Source of the DNA: Herpetosiphon giganteus
GTDB taxonomy: Bacteria; Chloroflexota; Chloroflexia; Chloroflexales; Herpetosiphonaceae
Direction: 5' to 3'
Length of the DNA stretch: 50,726 bases
NCBI RefSeq assembly: GCF_016907925.1
Contig: NZ_JAFBCZ010000040.1
Coordinates: 1-50,726, forward strand
In this document: piece by piece, positions 22,861 to 31,091 of the stretch
Layout: every line of letters begins with the position of its first letter
Position numbering within the stretch: position 1 is the stretch's first letter
Made by a program: the position numbers and the translations under genes
Notes under the pieces: model-generated
What the model saw: the letters and a program-made list of their open reading frames with translations, nothing else
Told to the model about the DNA's origin: nothing
Database searches by the model: none

Positions 22861-23535
22861 AAACGCTGTACGGGCCGCTACGGGGCATTGGCTGGCGTGG
22901 CCGTTCGGCTTCGCGCGGCGCTCCGCGCGCTAATTGGCCTGCCGCGCACGGCAGTTTCCTTGGTCGTGAGAGAGCGAGAGGAGAAGGGGAAGGATGGGTT
23001 GGATGGGGGTTTGGGGGAAGGAAGGGAAACCTTGGGGCGATGGTCTCCCTTCCTTCCCCCAAGAACAATCGTTACGTTTGGATAATCGCATTCGTGCCAG
23101 TTCTGCCGTTTGATTTTGGATACCAACCCAATGACTGCCGCGCAGTGGCCACCATCTGATAACAGACCAAGGATGACGTGAGCATTTGGTGATTATGGCT
23201 CGCTTGCCGGGCGCATGACACAGGGTTAGTTGGCGCGGACAAATGAGGAATAGCATGCCTGGTGAAGTGGCACGGGGGAATCGCGGCGCACGACGGTTCG
23301 CGGGGGCAGTGAGTTCATGGATACGGCAGGGATTGTGGGCATATGCTCTGTTGCGGGATATGTCATGCTGGCGAAATGGCGTGCAGAGTGCCGGAAGAAG
23401 ACCCGCCACCAGCCTCACATGGGCTGACCGATGGGATTTCACGAGGGTACGGTATGGCATTTGTTGGCTGTGATAGCTCGTGGCGCGGCTTCTGAAGGTT
23501 CGAACCATGACCATGGCATGGTGAGCAAAATTGTA
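22861..23535. other. Gene-free region with GC-rich hairpins
   Basis: Overlapping long frames exist on both strands here, but their products are rich in Pro, Arg and Ser and lack ribosome sites, so I treat them as spurious. Visible structures are short GC hairpins (GCGCGGCGCTCCGCGCGC, 22914-22931) and the 17-bp stem at 23011-23062. The promoter end of the ArdC cluster lies at its left. Confidence 0.45.
23011..23062. repeat. Perfect 17-bp inverted repeat, purine-rich arm
   Basis: TTGGGGGAAGGAAGGGA (23011-23027) is perfectly complementary to TCCCTTCCTTCCCCCAA (23046-23062), with an 18-base loop. One arm is all purine apart from its first two bases. No U-tract follows on either strand. It could be an intrinsic RNA hairpin or a structural DNA site. 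Confidence 0.65.
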
Positions 23536-23536
23536 T

Positions 23537-23561
23537 TCCACTATCGTGAGGGATACTGGAC
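23537..23561 (-). repeat. Dispersed repeat, copy D
   Basis: The plus strand reads TCCACTATCGTGAGGGATAC followed by TGGAC. The two flanks pair (TCCAcTATC with GATACTGGA) around GTGAGG. It lies directly beyond the terminator of the 23595-24143 gene, the same layout as copies A and C. Confidence 0.55.
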
Positions 23562-23596
23562 AAAAAATAAAAACTAATCCCTTTAGATTTTAGTTT
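23561..23596 (-). terminator. Terminator of the SH3-like gene
   Basis: On the minus strand AAACTAA and TTAGTTT form a 7-bp stem with a 12-base loop, followed by TTATTTTTT. The stem overlaps the stop codon of the 23595-24143 gene. The conserved box of copy D follows directly. Confidence 0.6.
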
Positions 23597-24143
23597 AAGG
23601 GGCGTAATGGGTAGGAATAGGGGTCGTAACAGTGGGAATGATCTCAATAACATCAGCAACACTATATTTCGGTGAGGCCGATATGTATCCCTCTTTTCCA
23701 TCTTCTGTTTTCACAGGAATCCACTCTGGCACCGCATCATTCCGACCATCACAATTAGCAGCAACTATTGGCCCTGTAGGCACGACATATTGACCACTCT
23801 TCAATTCTTTAATAACATTTTTATCAAGAGAACACGGGTATGATCGAAGGTTAAGATATCCTTTTCCATCACAAGATTGTTTATATGGATAGCGGGAACA
23901 AATATAATATCCCTTTACATATTGGCCCGATATAATAATAGTATTTTCTAACTTTGCGGTATTGACTATAATATCTGGAGATACTTGATAAATAATAACG
24001 GTTGGAACTGCGTTCTTATTATCGATAAAATCAAAAACTTTTTTTCTCAATTCTTGATCTGCGCTCCAAATAGCAAAAAACATGAGGAGGGCAAAAAATA
24101 AAATAGTGGCAGTTTTTAGTATGAATTTCTGCATTCTATTCAT
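23595..24143 (-). CDS. Membrane-anchored SH3-like protein, 182 aa
   Basis: A single N-terminal transmembrane helix (ILKTATILFFALLMFFAIWS) is followed by an extracytoplasmic part. The C-terminal half looks like a bacterial SH3 domain: YLNLRSYPCSLDKNVIKEL, then GQYVVPTGP and WIPVKTEDGKEGYISA. Such domains bind cell-wall or protein ligands. Four cysteines outside the membrane could form disulfides. No clear ribosome site lies before either ATG (24143 or 24134). The gene is AT-rich and stands apart from its neighbours. Confidence 0.55.
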   Translation of the reverse strand: MNRMQKFILKTATILFFALLMFFAIWSADQELRKKVFDFIDNKNAVPTVIIYQVSPDIIVNTAKLENTIIISGQYVKGYYICSRYPYKQSCDGKGYLNLRSYPCSLDKNVIKELKSGQYVVPTGPIVAANCDGRNDAVPEWIPVKTEDGKEGYISASPKYSVADVIEIIPTVTTPIPTHYAP

Positions 24144-24324
24144 AACATATCACAATCCCTATAATACCCTACGCCAATACGTTAGAATCCATCTATATTA
24201 CGTATCGGAAAAGCCATTTTAGGCAATTACACTGAATGAACTATGGATCGTCATCAATGGTCAAATCCGCTGGTGCTTAAGAACAGATAGGTATTCCACG
24301 TATTGGCGTAAGTTTCTTACACCA

Positions 24325-24540
24325 TTATTTCTCATGTTCCGCAAGCCACGCATCAAATAAGGCTGGTTGGATATGAACGATATTGACACGCTTCGCTTGG
24401 ATAGCCACAGCAAGCTTGGCTCGCAAAGATAAATTTCGAGTATATTGGGCTAATGGAAGTAGGTCAGATGGAGAAAATAATAAATTTTCTCCATCTTTAT
24501 TTTCTCCATCATTCCATTCCTGTTCGGATTGATTCGTCAT
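24325..24540 (-). CDS. Small hypothetical protein, 71 aa
   Basis: AAGGAG precedes the ATG by six bases. The protein starts with an acidic Asn/Glu-rich stretch and then has a helical segment (YTRNLSLRAKLAVAIQAKRV) and a C-terminus rich in aliphatic residues. It follows the 24556-24969 gene by 15 bp and is probably the last gene of that operon. Function unknown. Confidence 0.5.
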   Translation of the reverse strand: MTNQSEQEWNDGENKDGENLLFSPSDLLPLAQYTRNLSLRAKLAVAIQAKRVNIVHIQPALFDAWLAEHEK

Positions 24541-24555
24541 TGTTAGCTCCTTGAA

Positions 24556-24969
24556 TTAGTTAAGAAACAGTTTCGTGATACGAGCAAGTTCAGCTTGCAT
24601 ACCGTCTTGAAGGGTTTTATGCGTTGCATCTTTTACTATTTGAGGCATACTAGTATTTGCATCTAGCATGCTCAATGCAGCACCAAAGCCCTGAGACGTA
24701 ACTTCGATCATTCCTATGTATGTTTCCGTCCGACTACGATGCCACGAGATTTTGATACTTTTGATAATTTCATTCGCCAAGTAATTAATACCGTCAATAA
24801 CATGCTTACCAATGGTAAAAACACCTTTCACCACAGTTCCCACGATCAGTTCAAGTACTTGAACACTCATTTGTGCTGAATGGTGTAATGTTATTGGTAA
24901 TGATGAGCCGGCTATAGGTATAGGCACCGATACTTGCGTCTGTTGCATGCCACTATTATGAGTATTCAT
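24556..24969 (-). CDS. Hypothetical protein, 137 aa
   Basis: The start at 24969 (MNTHNSGMQQTQVSVPIPIA) is six bases from GGGAGAG; the longer frame overlaps the preceding gene. The middle carries a hydrophobic amphipathic segment (VLELIVGTVVKGVFTIGKHV) that may associate with the membrane. No motif is recognised. It is in an operon with the two genes upstream. Confidence 0.5.
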   Translation of the reverse strand: MNTHNSGMQQTQVSVPIPIAGSSLPITLHHSAQMSVQVLELIVGTVVKGVFTIGKHVIDGINYLANEIIKSIKISWHRSRTETYIGMIEVTSQGFGAALSMLDANTSMPQIVKDATHKTLQDGMQAELARITKLFLN

Positions 24970-25000
24970 CAATATCTCTCCCAGCAACTTGGTAAATGCC

Positions 25001-25312
25001 TTAATCCGTAACAGAAACAACACAGCATATCGCTAGACTTATGGAAAGAATCCATCCCCACGTGTCTGGATAAAAAAAAATAGTAACCATGCTTGAAAAG
25101 ATTGCATCAATAATCAGAATACCGCCAATAGGGCTTTGTACAACGATATTTGCAATGTTTGACAGATATCCTGTGGCCCACCGACTTGTCTCGGATGCTC
25201 CAGGCCGACGCGAATGCCGTCTCATACTTTTATATAGACTAATATAAATTGGAGCCAATGCGGCAGGAACAATAAGAAAGAGAATGCCATACATAACGAG
25301 GGCTTCTGTCAT
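25001..25312 (-). CDS. Small membrane protein, 103 aa
   Basis: Two or three hydrophobic helices are visible (ALVMYGILFLIVPAALAPIY near the N-terminus; IGGILIIDAIFSSMVTIFFY and WGWILSISLAICCVVSV near the C-terminus), with a basic loop between them (SMRRHSRRPG). Its ATG overlaps the upstream stop (ATGA), so expression is coupled to the 25309-25956 gene. Function unknown. Confidence 0.55.
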   Translation of the reverse strand: MTEALVMYGILFLIVPAALAPIYISLYKSMRRHSRRPGASETSRWATGYLSNIANIVVQSPIGGILIIDAIFSSMVTIFFYPDTWGWILSISLAICCVVSVTD

Positions 25313-25956
25313 CTTTTATATCCCTCCTCTGGTCTATTGAGTAACGGTTGGGTTGCCCGTGATTCAGCCTCAGGATGAGGCGAAATAGGGGCAATTTCAG
25401 GATGGCGCATGGCGATATTTGCGATCAGCTGGCTTATTTCTTCATAGTATGCAGCTATTAATGTATCAACAACAACCCGATCAGCAAATGTTGAACTATT
25501 AAGTCGCTCAATAATAGGCTGACCAAAGCCTTCTGCCGTAATGAGCAACATTTGTCGATCCGATTCATTGATAGATCCAGCCTCATGTAGCGTTGCCAGC
25601 ATATCCCGCAACCAATCAAAAATTTTCTCGACCCGATCACGAGGTGGGATAGCCAAAATTTGTGCTTTTACAGACTGGCTAAGAAGATTCATATTTTTTT
25701 GGATGGTTGCGGCTGTTATACGATTTAACTGATCAAATGTTTCTGCATTATTGATAAATGCCAATAATGATTCAATCGTTTGTTGTAATGTCTCTCGTCG
25801 AGCCTTTAGCTCATAAATTGACCAAATCCCGTAGACGTTCCCTTCATCGACTAAGGAAGCTGCCTTTTTTTGGAGTACACGAAGATTTTTTAGCAATTGA
25901 TCGCGTTTGCGTTCTGTCGGTGATAGTAATTTGATAAAAAAATCATGTTTACTCAT
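25309..25956 (-). CDS. Helical cytoplasmic protein, 215 aa
   Basis: AAGGG lies seven bases before the ATG. The protein is almost entirely helical, with coiled-coil segments (LKNLRVLQKKAASLVDEG and ELKARRETLQQTIESLLAFI), and has no membrane segment or catalytic motif. It is the first gene of an operon with a small membrane protein (25001-25312), the 24556-24969 gene and perhaps 24325-24540. A membrane-linked complex is possible, but no function can be stated. Confidence 0.55.
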   Translation of the reverse strand: MSKHDFFIKLLSPTERKRDQLLKNLRVLQKKAASLVDEGNVYGIWSIYELKARRETLQQTIESLLAFINNAETFDQLNRITAATIQKNMNLLSQSVKAQILAIPPRDRVEKIFDWLRDMLATLHEAGSINESDRQMLLITAEGFGQPIIERLNSSTFADRVVVDTLIAAYYEEISQLIANIAMRHPEIAPISPHPEAESRATQPLLNRPEEGYKR

Positions 25957-26248
25957 AACATTACCCTTCGAAGCGATTCAAGGGAACTCTCATATCACTA
26001 TACCAAAATTATAGGATGAGAGTTGCAATCTGTATAGGGGGATCTTTTGAGTATTTTTACCACAAACCAAGCATAATCATTACGATAAGGGGGATTAATC
26101 TTTACAATAGAGGCATCAAATAAAGAGTATTTATGATCGATTTATCCAACATACCTATGCAGCATTTATTCATTTCGAGAATGGGTAGGTGTAATAATTA
26201 CTACACGAGTTGTTTTTTAAGCCTGCGAATCCAGTAGGTATCTTTATT

Positions 26249-26989
26249 TTAATCAGCACCAACCAGCAGCCCTTCCAGCCGGACCAACGCGGCTATCAGC
26301 GCTCGCTCGGCGGTCGCCCGTTGTGATCCGGTTAAGCGTTCCTCAAAATCTTGACTCAGCCCATGTCGGCCCACCACCGCAAATTCAATCGTTCGGGCGA
26401 GTGACCACAGCTGATCCCGCTGGGCATGATTTAACTTTCCATTCCCTGCAAGTTCGCTGCGCAATTGCTCTAGCTCCCGTTGCCAGCGGTTATGCTTGTG
26501 TTCAGGATCGTCTATTGTGGTTAACACGACCTCGGTGCGTTCGGCCAACGTGTGTTGCTCGCGCGCGATGCACTCTAAAATGACCCAGCGCACACTCACG
26601 GCCAGATATTCGACGAGCAGCGCCTTCAACGTGGCGATCAGATTCCGGCCATCGAACTTGGTCTTCATCGCCGTCAGCTGGCGATCAATCGATCGGTCCA
26701 GGCTGCGCTCCACCTGCGACGGCCACAGCACAAACCGCTGCGGACGTGGGATCGGCTTCCGGCCTCGTGCTGACACTGGCGCGGGCTTATTCGCACGCTG
26801 CGCCGCTTTCCGTTGGCGGTCGTGGTCTTTACGGGCAGCATCAGCACATTCAGGACTACAGAGCGTTGGCGTTCGCCCTGGGTAGCTTTCGATGGTTGAT
26901 TCATTGCCACACCAGCGACACACAATAGTGATTGTACGCAGCGGCATAGATCGGGTGTGTTGGCCAACGATGACTTGGCGTTTACTCAT
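26249..26989 (-). CDS. Zinc-finger hypothetical protein, 246 aa
   Basis: The frame extends to 27079, but its first part crosses a relic of the FtsK-like gene and a dispersed repeat, so ATG 26989 (MSKRQVIVGQHTRSMPLRTI) is preferred; no good ribosome site is visible. A CxxC...CxxxC finger follows (CRWCGNE, then LCSPECADAARKDHDRQRKA), resembling treble-clef fingers of small DNA-binding proteins. The rest is helical with many Glu/Arg pairs (LERSLDRSIDRQ-like). Function unknown; DNA binding is inference. Confidence 0.5.
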   Translation of the reverse strand: MSKRQVIVGQHTRSMPLRTITIVCRWCGNESTIESYPGRTPTLCSPECADAARKDHDRQRKAAQRANKPAPVSARGRKPIPRPQRFVLWPSQVERSLDRSIDRQLTAMKTKFDGRNLIATLKALLVEYLAVSVRWVILECIAREQHTLAERTEVVLTTIDDPEHKHNRWQRELEQLRSELAGNGKLNHAQRDQLWSLARTIEFAVVGRHGLSQDFEERLTGSQRATAERALIAALVRLEGLLVGAD

Positions 26990-26996
26990 ACAAAAA

Positions 26997-27014
26997 TCCA
27001 GTATAGTGAGGGAT
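26997..27014 (-). repeat. Dispersed repeat, copy E
   Basis: TCCAGTATAGTGAGGGAT on the plus strand matches the conserved box of copies A-D but is not attached to a terminator. It lies just upstream of the chosen start of the 26249-26989 gene. Confidence 0.45.
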
Positions 27015-27046
27015 GAGTGAATGCACCCATTAAGCATGATGTGGCA

Positions 27047-27118
27047 CAGTGTCCCACCTTCATATTCTTCCCACTTCACGCATTGGGTATTCCATAGGAT
27101 TTTCTCCTGGCGCTGGCT
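27047..27118 (-). pseudogene. Relic of the FtsK-like ATPase gene
   Basis: The minus strand reads SQRQEKILWNTQCVKWEEYE followed by GGTL. This aligns with residues of the intact FtsK-like protein encoded at 29529-31091 (RTKILWDAKCEKWEEYEQGD), including KILW, C and KWEEYE. The DNA matches too (CATATTCTTCCCA in both). No further homology is seen on either side, so this is a short leftover of a duplicated or exchanged copy. Confidence 0.45.
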
Positions 27119-27272
27119 TGGTCATTAGCGCGCGGGGTTTCATTTAGTATAGCCTTATGTCCATTGCTCTTAAAACTTAGGTCTGCTTCAAATTTGCAGC
27201 AATCCTGCTGAAATGCTGATACAGAAGCGATTTTGGTCACCCTAGCCCATCGTTTCAAAAACTTAAAAGTTC

Positions 27273-28307
27273 TCAAGAATTATTATTATCTGGAACAATG
27301 AACTCATTAACATTTACAATAGGGCGACCCTTAGTCCAAGATTTTTGTTTAGGTCGTTGGATTAGATATTCTAATGACTCTTCGACGGCTAATATAGATT
27401 CAATCGCTTCTTCATAGGCAACCTGATAACCTTCATGAACTATCTTATTCCGAATATTATACGTCTTGTTGAGCCAGTCATTATAGATTGGGTTATTTGT
27501 ATCGAATTGCTTGCTTAGTACCTTATTCATATGATCTTTAATTAAGTTCTTAAGACCGCAATCAAGAATATTTGTTATTTGATTCAGGGTCTTACCCTTT
27601 TTTACATAATACTCTCTAACTATCTCACTAACAAAAACCTCAAAGCAAGTTTGTATTTCAACACACGCCATTCGCCAATTTGATATACTTAAATAGTATC
27701 TCGCGCTAATTAATAGTTCCTCGTATAGAGGTATTTTATCTTCAGTAATTAGCATCTGTGAGATTTGATGATGGATATTATGATCGTATTCTTGGATAGT
27801 ATTAACTAAGTTAACATCATAGCCAGCGTTTCGTATGTTTCCTTGTAGCTGCCCTTCACTGCTTCGTGAAACAACACCATATGAAAATGAGTTCCAAATT
27901 TCCGTCTTATCAATAAAAGGTATGTATGTGTCTTGTGTCACATATCGATATATTCTAATAAGTCTATTAAGAACTGTAACTGTACAATCAATAATCCTAT
28001 CAACATCATCTCCAAAATAACTATTTTGTAATGATTGTCCTAATACTATTATTGAAGGTGGAAATAAAATCACGAATTCAGTACGTCGAAACGTCCCATT
28101 CTTGTCATTCCATAGTTCACCACGGCCTACATGTTCAGCTCCCCAAAAGCTTTTATAATCAATTTTCTCTTTTGGCCGTCTGAACTTAGTTAGTTTTACT
28201 TCTATAGTCTCTGAATTCGATAATTCAGGAACTAAAATCGTGTACCAAGCATCTTCAAGATAAAGGCAAAACGGAAGTTGTCCAATGATGCAGGTTGATT
28301 CGCTCAT
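27273..28307 (-). CDS. HEPN-like protein, 344 aa
   Basis: The C-terminal third is helical and contains YNIRNKIVHEGYQVAYEEAI. The R-N-x-x-x-H (RNKIVH, 286-291) followed by a helix ending in LEYLI is the signature of HEPN ribonuclease domains of the ApeA type. The N-terminal two thirds are unassigned and beta-rich. HEPN proteins of this kind often act in phage defence by cutting RNA; that role is inferred from the motif only. The gene is AT-rich and stands alone, with no obvious partner or ribosome site. Confidence 0.55.
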   Translation of the reverse strand: MSESTCIIGQLPFCLYLEDAWYTILVPELSNSETIEVKLTKFRRPKEKIDYKSFWGAEHVGRGELWNDKNGTFRRTEFVILFPPSIIVLGQSLQNSYFGDDVDRIIDCTVTVLNRLIRIYRYVTQDTYIPFIDKTEIWNSFSYGVVSRSSEGQLQGNIRNAGYDVNLVNTIQEYDHNIHHQISQMLITEDKIPLYEELLISARYYLSISNWRMACVEIQTCFEVFVSEIVREYYVKKGKTLNQITNILDCGLKNLIKDHMNKVLSKQFDTNNPIYNDWLNKTYNIRNKIVHEGYQVAYEEAIESILAVEESLEYLIQRPKQKSWTKGRPIVNVNEFIVPDNNNS

Positions 28308-28476
28308 ATTCTATATTCTCCAAGGGTGTGTAATAAATAAACTTCGCAGTTATGTTAGATCATGTCCCAATTCTTCTGTAAATTCTTTCTATGGTCGAAT
28401 TAAAAGTGTCCTATTTTAATAGTGAAAAAGATGATTCATATTGTTACCGAGATGCGCCAACAGAAACATAGTTGTA

Positions 28477-29211
28477 TTATCCCTTTTCAGTATTACTAAT
28501 AATGGCTTTATCAGATTCCTTCAATATCAATTTAGCAATATCATCTCCTCTCCAAAACAATATTCCCAATACAGGAGATAGTATATCGATTTTCATTTCC
28601 CTATAAAGCATTCCTGCAACAAGACCGTAGAGAAATACAAAACCTGCGCCAAGCAAGCCGCCAATAAATATATTTAAACTACCATTTTCTTTTGTCAAAT
28701 CAGCCAGATTGCATTCTTTTACGCCTGCAATCCTGCAAGAAGCACTAATTGTATTCGGACCAGATGCCAACACACGAACTGCGATACTGTCATCCTCATT
28801 AAGTAATGTTGGTAATAAGGAAAGGGTTTCACTACTATGTGTAATACTGATTGGAATTCCGGCTGGCACAGTTGAAAGAACCTCGGCGCTTAAAATATCC
28901 GCATCACTTCCAAACGCAAATTCCATTGGACGCTGATAATCTGCTACAACGATCGGCTCATCGCCTGTGTTAATGACCTTAAGGATTACCAGAGAAACAT
29001 CGTTAACCTCTTGGCCATCGAAAGATAGTTGCAATCTTGTATCGGGTATTTCTTTTACACTTAAAAGAGGGGTATTGGCAACAATTTCATATGAAATTTC
29101 CTTGCCTTTTATGCTGATCCAGTATAGAACCAGCGGTAATACTATTGCTACAACTACTCCAGCAAAAGCAATTTTATCCCCTATCGAAAATCTAGCAGTT
29201 TTCGTTTGCAT
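28477..29211 (-). CDS. Membrane protein with extracytoplasmic domain, 244 aa
   Basis: An N-terminal transmembrane helix (IAFAGVVVAIVLPLVLYWIS) is followed by a beta-rich extracytoplasmic domain of about 150 residues and a C-terminal helix (GGLLGAGFVFLYGLVAGMLY). ATG 29211 is chosen; the TTG upstream is less likely. No catalytic motif is recognised. It is AT-rich and isolated, about 170 bp from the HEPN-like gene. Confidence 0.5.
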   Translation of the reverse strand: MQTKTARFSIGDKIAFAGVVVAIVLPLVLYWISIKGKEISYEIVANTPLLSVKEIPDTRLQLSFDGQEVNDVSLVILKVINTGDEPIVVADYQRPMEFAFGSDADILSAEVLSTVPAGIPISITHSSETLSLLPTLLNEDDSIAVRVLASGPNTISASCRIAGVKECNLADLTKENGSLNIFIGGLLGAGFVFLYGLVAGMLYREMKIDILSPVLGILFWRGDDIAKLILKESDKAIISNTEKG

Positions 29212-29528
29212 TGATTTATCCTTACCGAAGGTCAAGTATTTGTTAATCTATTACGAGCAATTGCCAAACAAGTTACTGAATCAATACCTCAAAATCCTAT
29301 AATGTGGCATGTCATACAATTACATCCAACACTATTTTACAGTTCTTCTCTAATATTAATCAATGCTGCTAGACTGCTTTCAATTCAAGGGATATCCGAT
29401 TATTTCGCAGGAGGTTTATGCCGCTCCAAAATGCTCCCGTAGAGCGCTCCGGTATGCTCTGGCGCTCCGGTGTTCAGAGCGCCATTTAGGGCATTAGACA
29501 GGCGTAGAGCAAGCCAGAGCGCTCTAGG
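29212..29528. other. Gap with GCTCC-rich repeats
   Basis: No gene is visible. The right part is densely packed with GCTCC/AGAGC words, including an 18-bp tandem repeat at 29444-29479 and CCAGAGCGCTCTAGG at the stop of the FtsK-like gene. The left part is AT-rich and probably includes the promoter of the 28477-29211 gene. Confidence 0.45.
29444..29479. repeat. 18-bp imperfect tandem repeat
   Basis: GCGCTCCGGTATGCTCTG is followed directly by GCGCTCCGGTGTTCAGAG. The AGAGCGC words around it form overlapping inverted repeats. It may act as a protein-binding cluster or a terminator-like structure beyond the FtsK-like gene. Confidence 0.5.
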
Positions 29529-31091
29529 TTATGCAGCGGCCATTGCAGGAATTGAGGCATCATCGGCCAGAGCACCTGCTGCTCGGAGCACCCGTGTCAC
29601 CAGCTGGTGGCGACTGCCGGTATAGCCATCTTTCGCACCAGGCTTTGATTCAAAAAGCTCGGCAGTGACGGGGCGAACTTGGCGCAAACGGGTATAGATT
29701 TGCACACAGGTTTCAATGAAGGTTGGGTCTTTTTCGAGTTCCGCCAAGGTCTTGTGTTTGACCAGATCAGCAATAGAAACAGCAGACTGGATAGGCTTCG
29801 CATCAGCAATGGCCAATGGCTGTCCAGTCATTAACGCATGTAATAAGGATGATGGATCACTATCAGGCTGTGACATCACGGTTGCGGTGGCTTTCCGCTC
29901 GGCAGCCAATTTCGCTGCATCATCGGGTAATTGAGCCAGCCACCATTGGCGTTGTGCGCGATCCAAGAACGGGGCACGAATCGTCAATACTTCACGGCCT
30001 TGAACACAGGTAAAGACCCCTGCACCTGCGGGTGGGATAGGCAATTCGGATGGGGGAACACCCACGACCGTGCCATCATCGCGCGTCCCCAGTTTGCGCA
30101 GCGCATTGCTGCTAATCCCTGTATTTGGCTCGTCACCATCTTGTGATTGCTGATAGCCTGCCACATGCAAGCTAATTTGCGAACGCCAACGGGTATCGAG
30201 CTTGGTTGCGTTCTGTGTTCCGATAATGTAGCGAATGCCCATCGCACGGCAACTGGTCAGTTCCTCATTTAGCCAATCGGCCAGATCGGTTTTGCCAACA
30301 ATGCTCTGAAGCAACATTAATTCGGATACATAGACTACCAAAAGGGGCAAATCACCTTGTTCATATTCTTCCCATTTTTCGCACTTCGCATCCCATAAAA
30401 TCTTGGTGCGGCGCTCGCGCTCGGCTCGCAGCGCATCCATGGCAGGCTGGATGTCTTGTTTGCCACGAGCAAAGAGCCAGGTGTGTTGCTTGGTATGCCA
30501 ACCATTCAACGACAATCCGCCCTTACCATCGATCAAGGCAAACTGAAGCTCGCGTGGAGTATGGCGATAGGCTAAGGAAAAGAGCCAAGTCAAGACAAAG
30601 TTATCTTTACCAGAGTCGGTAAACCCTGTTACCAAGGTCATATTGACATCGTTCACCAACGACGCAGTAGCCAAATTCGGTTTTGCAAAGCCAAACCACC
30701 AGCCCAATGGCACGCCATAGCGTCCGGTAGGATGCAAGCGCAAACACTCCTTGATTGCAATACGCAAGTCTGAGGGTGGGTTCTTCAAGGCCCGACCAGC
30801 GCCCTCTAAGACCGTTCCGGTCAATGGCGGGGATATATCATCAGTTGTATCAAATAACGGGGCAGGTGTTGCTGGGAGAGCAGGCATGACTGGAACCACT
30901 GACACAGCCTGCACCACAGGCGGCGTGGCTGGCCCAGGATTCGCAGGCACGGCGGCATCGAGCAACCCTGCATAGTAGCGCGAACGCCACATGCGATAGA
31001 GCCGCACTTCATCATAGATGTCGCGCCCTTTAAATACGGCAATCACACCAAGACAGCCAAAGAGCAGAAGCAGTGTCATTCCGGTTGTCAT
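29529..31091 (-). CDS. FtsK/SpoIIIE-like membrane ATPase, 520 aa
   Basis: An N-terminal transmembrane helix (MTLLLLFGCLGVIAVF) and a Pro/Ala-rich linker precede an ATPase domain with Walker A GFTDSGKD (156-163) and the FtsK-typical LIDGKGG (187-193). The Walker B region reads LLVVYVSELMLL (about 250-261), so the usual DE pair is S-E. A conserved late segment (GTQNATKLDTRWRSQISLHV) is the sensor region of FtsK-like translocases, and a small C-terminal domain (about 430-510) may be a winged helix. It probably pumps or sorts plasmid DNA. Its ATG overlaps the stop of the upstream membrane-protein gene (ATGA). A relic of this gene lies at 27047. Confidence 0.7.
   Translation of the reverse strand: MTTGMTLLLLFGCLGVIAVFKGRDIYDEVRLYRMWRSRYYAGLLDAAVPANPGPATPPVVQAVSVVPVMPALPATPAPLFDTTDDISPPLTGTVLEGAGRALKNPPSDLRIAIKECLRLHPTGRYGVPLGWWFGFAKPNLATASLVNDVNMTLVTGFTDSGKDNFVLTWLFSLAYRHTPRELQFALIDGKGGLSLNGWHTKQHTWLFARGKQDIQPAMDALRAERERRTKILWDAKCEKWEEYEQGDLPLLVVYVSELMLLQSIVGKTDLADWLNEELTSCRAMGIRYIIGTQNATKLDTRWRSQISLHVAGYQQSQDGDEPNTGISSNALRKLGTRDDGTVVGVPPSELPIPPAGAGVFTCVQGREVLTIRAPFLDRAQRQWWLAQLPDDAAKLAAERKATATVMSQPDSDPSSLLHALMTGQPLAIADAKPIQSAVSIADLVKHKTLAELEKDPTFIETCVQIYTRLRQVRPVTAELFESKPGAKDGYTGSRHQLVTRVLRAAGALADDASIPAMAAA

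Noticed and set aside
22930-23541. Minus-strand frame of 203 codons
   Set aside because: Low-complexity, Pro/Arg/Ser-rich, overlaps a 17-bp hairpin and has no ribosome site or recognisable motif.
26990-27079. N-terminal extension of the 26249-26989 protein
   Set aside because: It runs through an FtsK-gene relic and a dispersed repeat, so it is not likely to belong to the protein.
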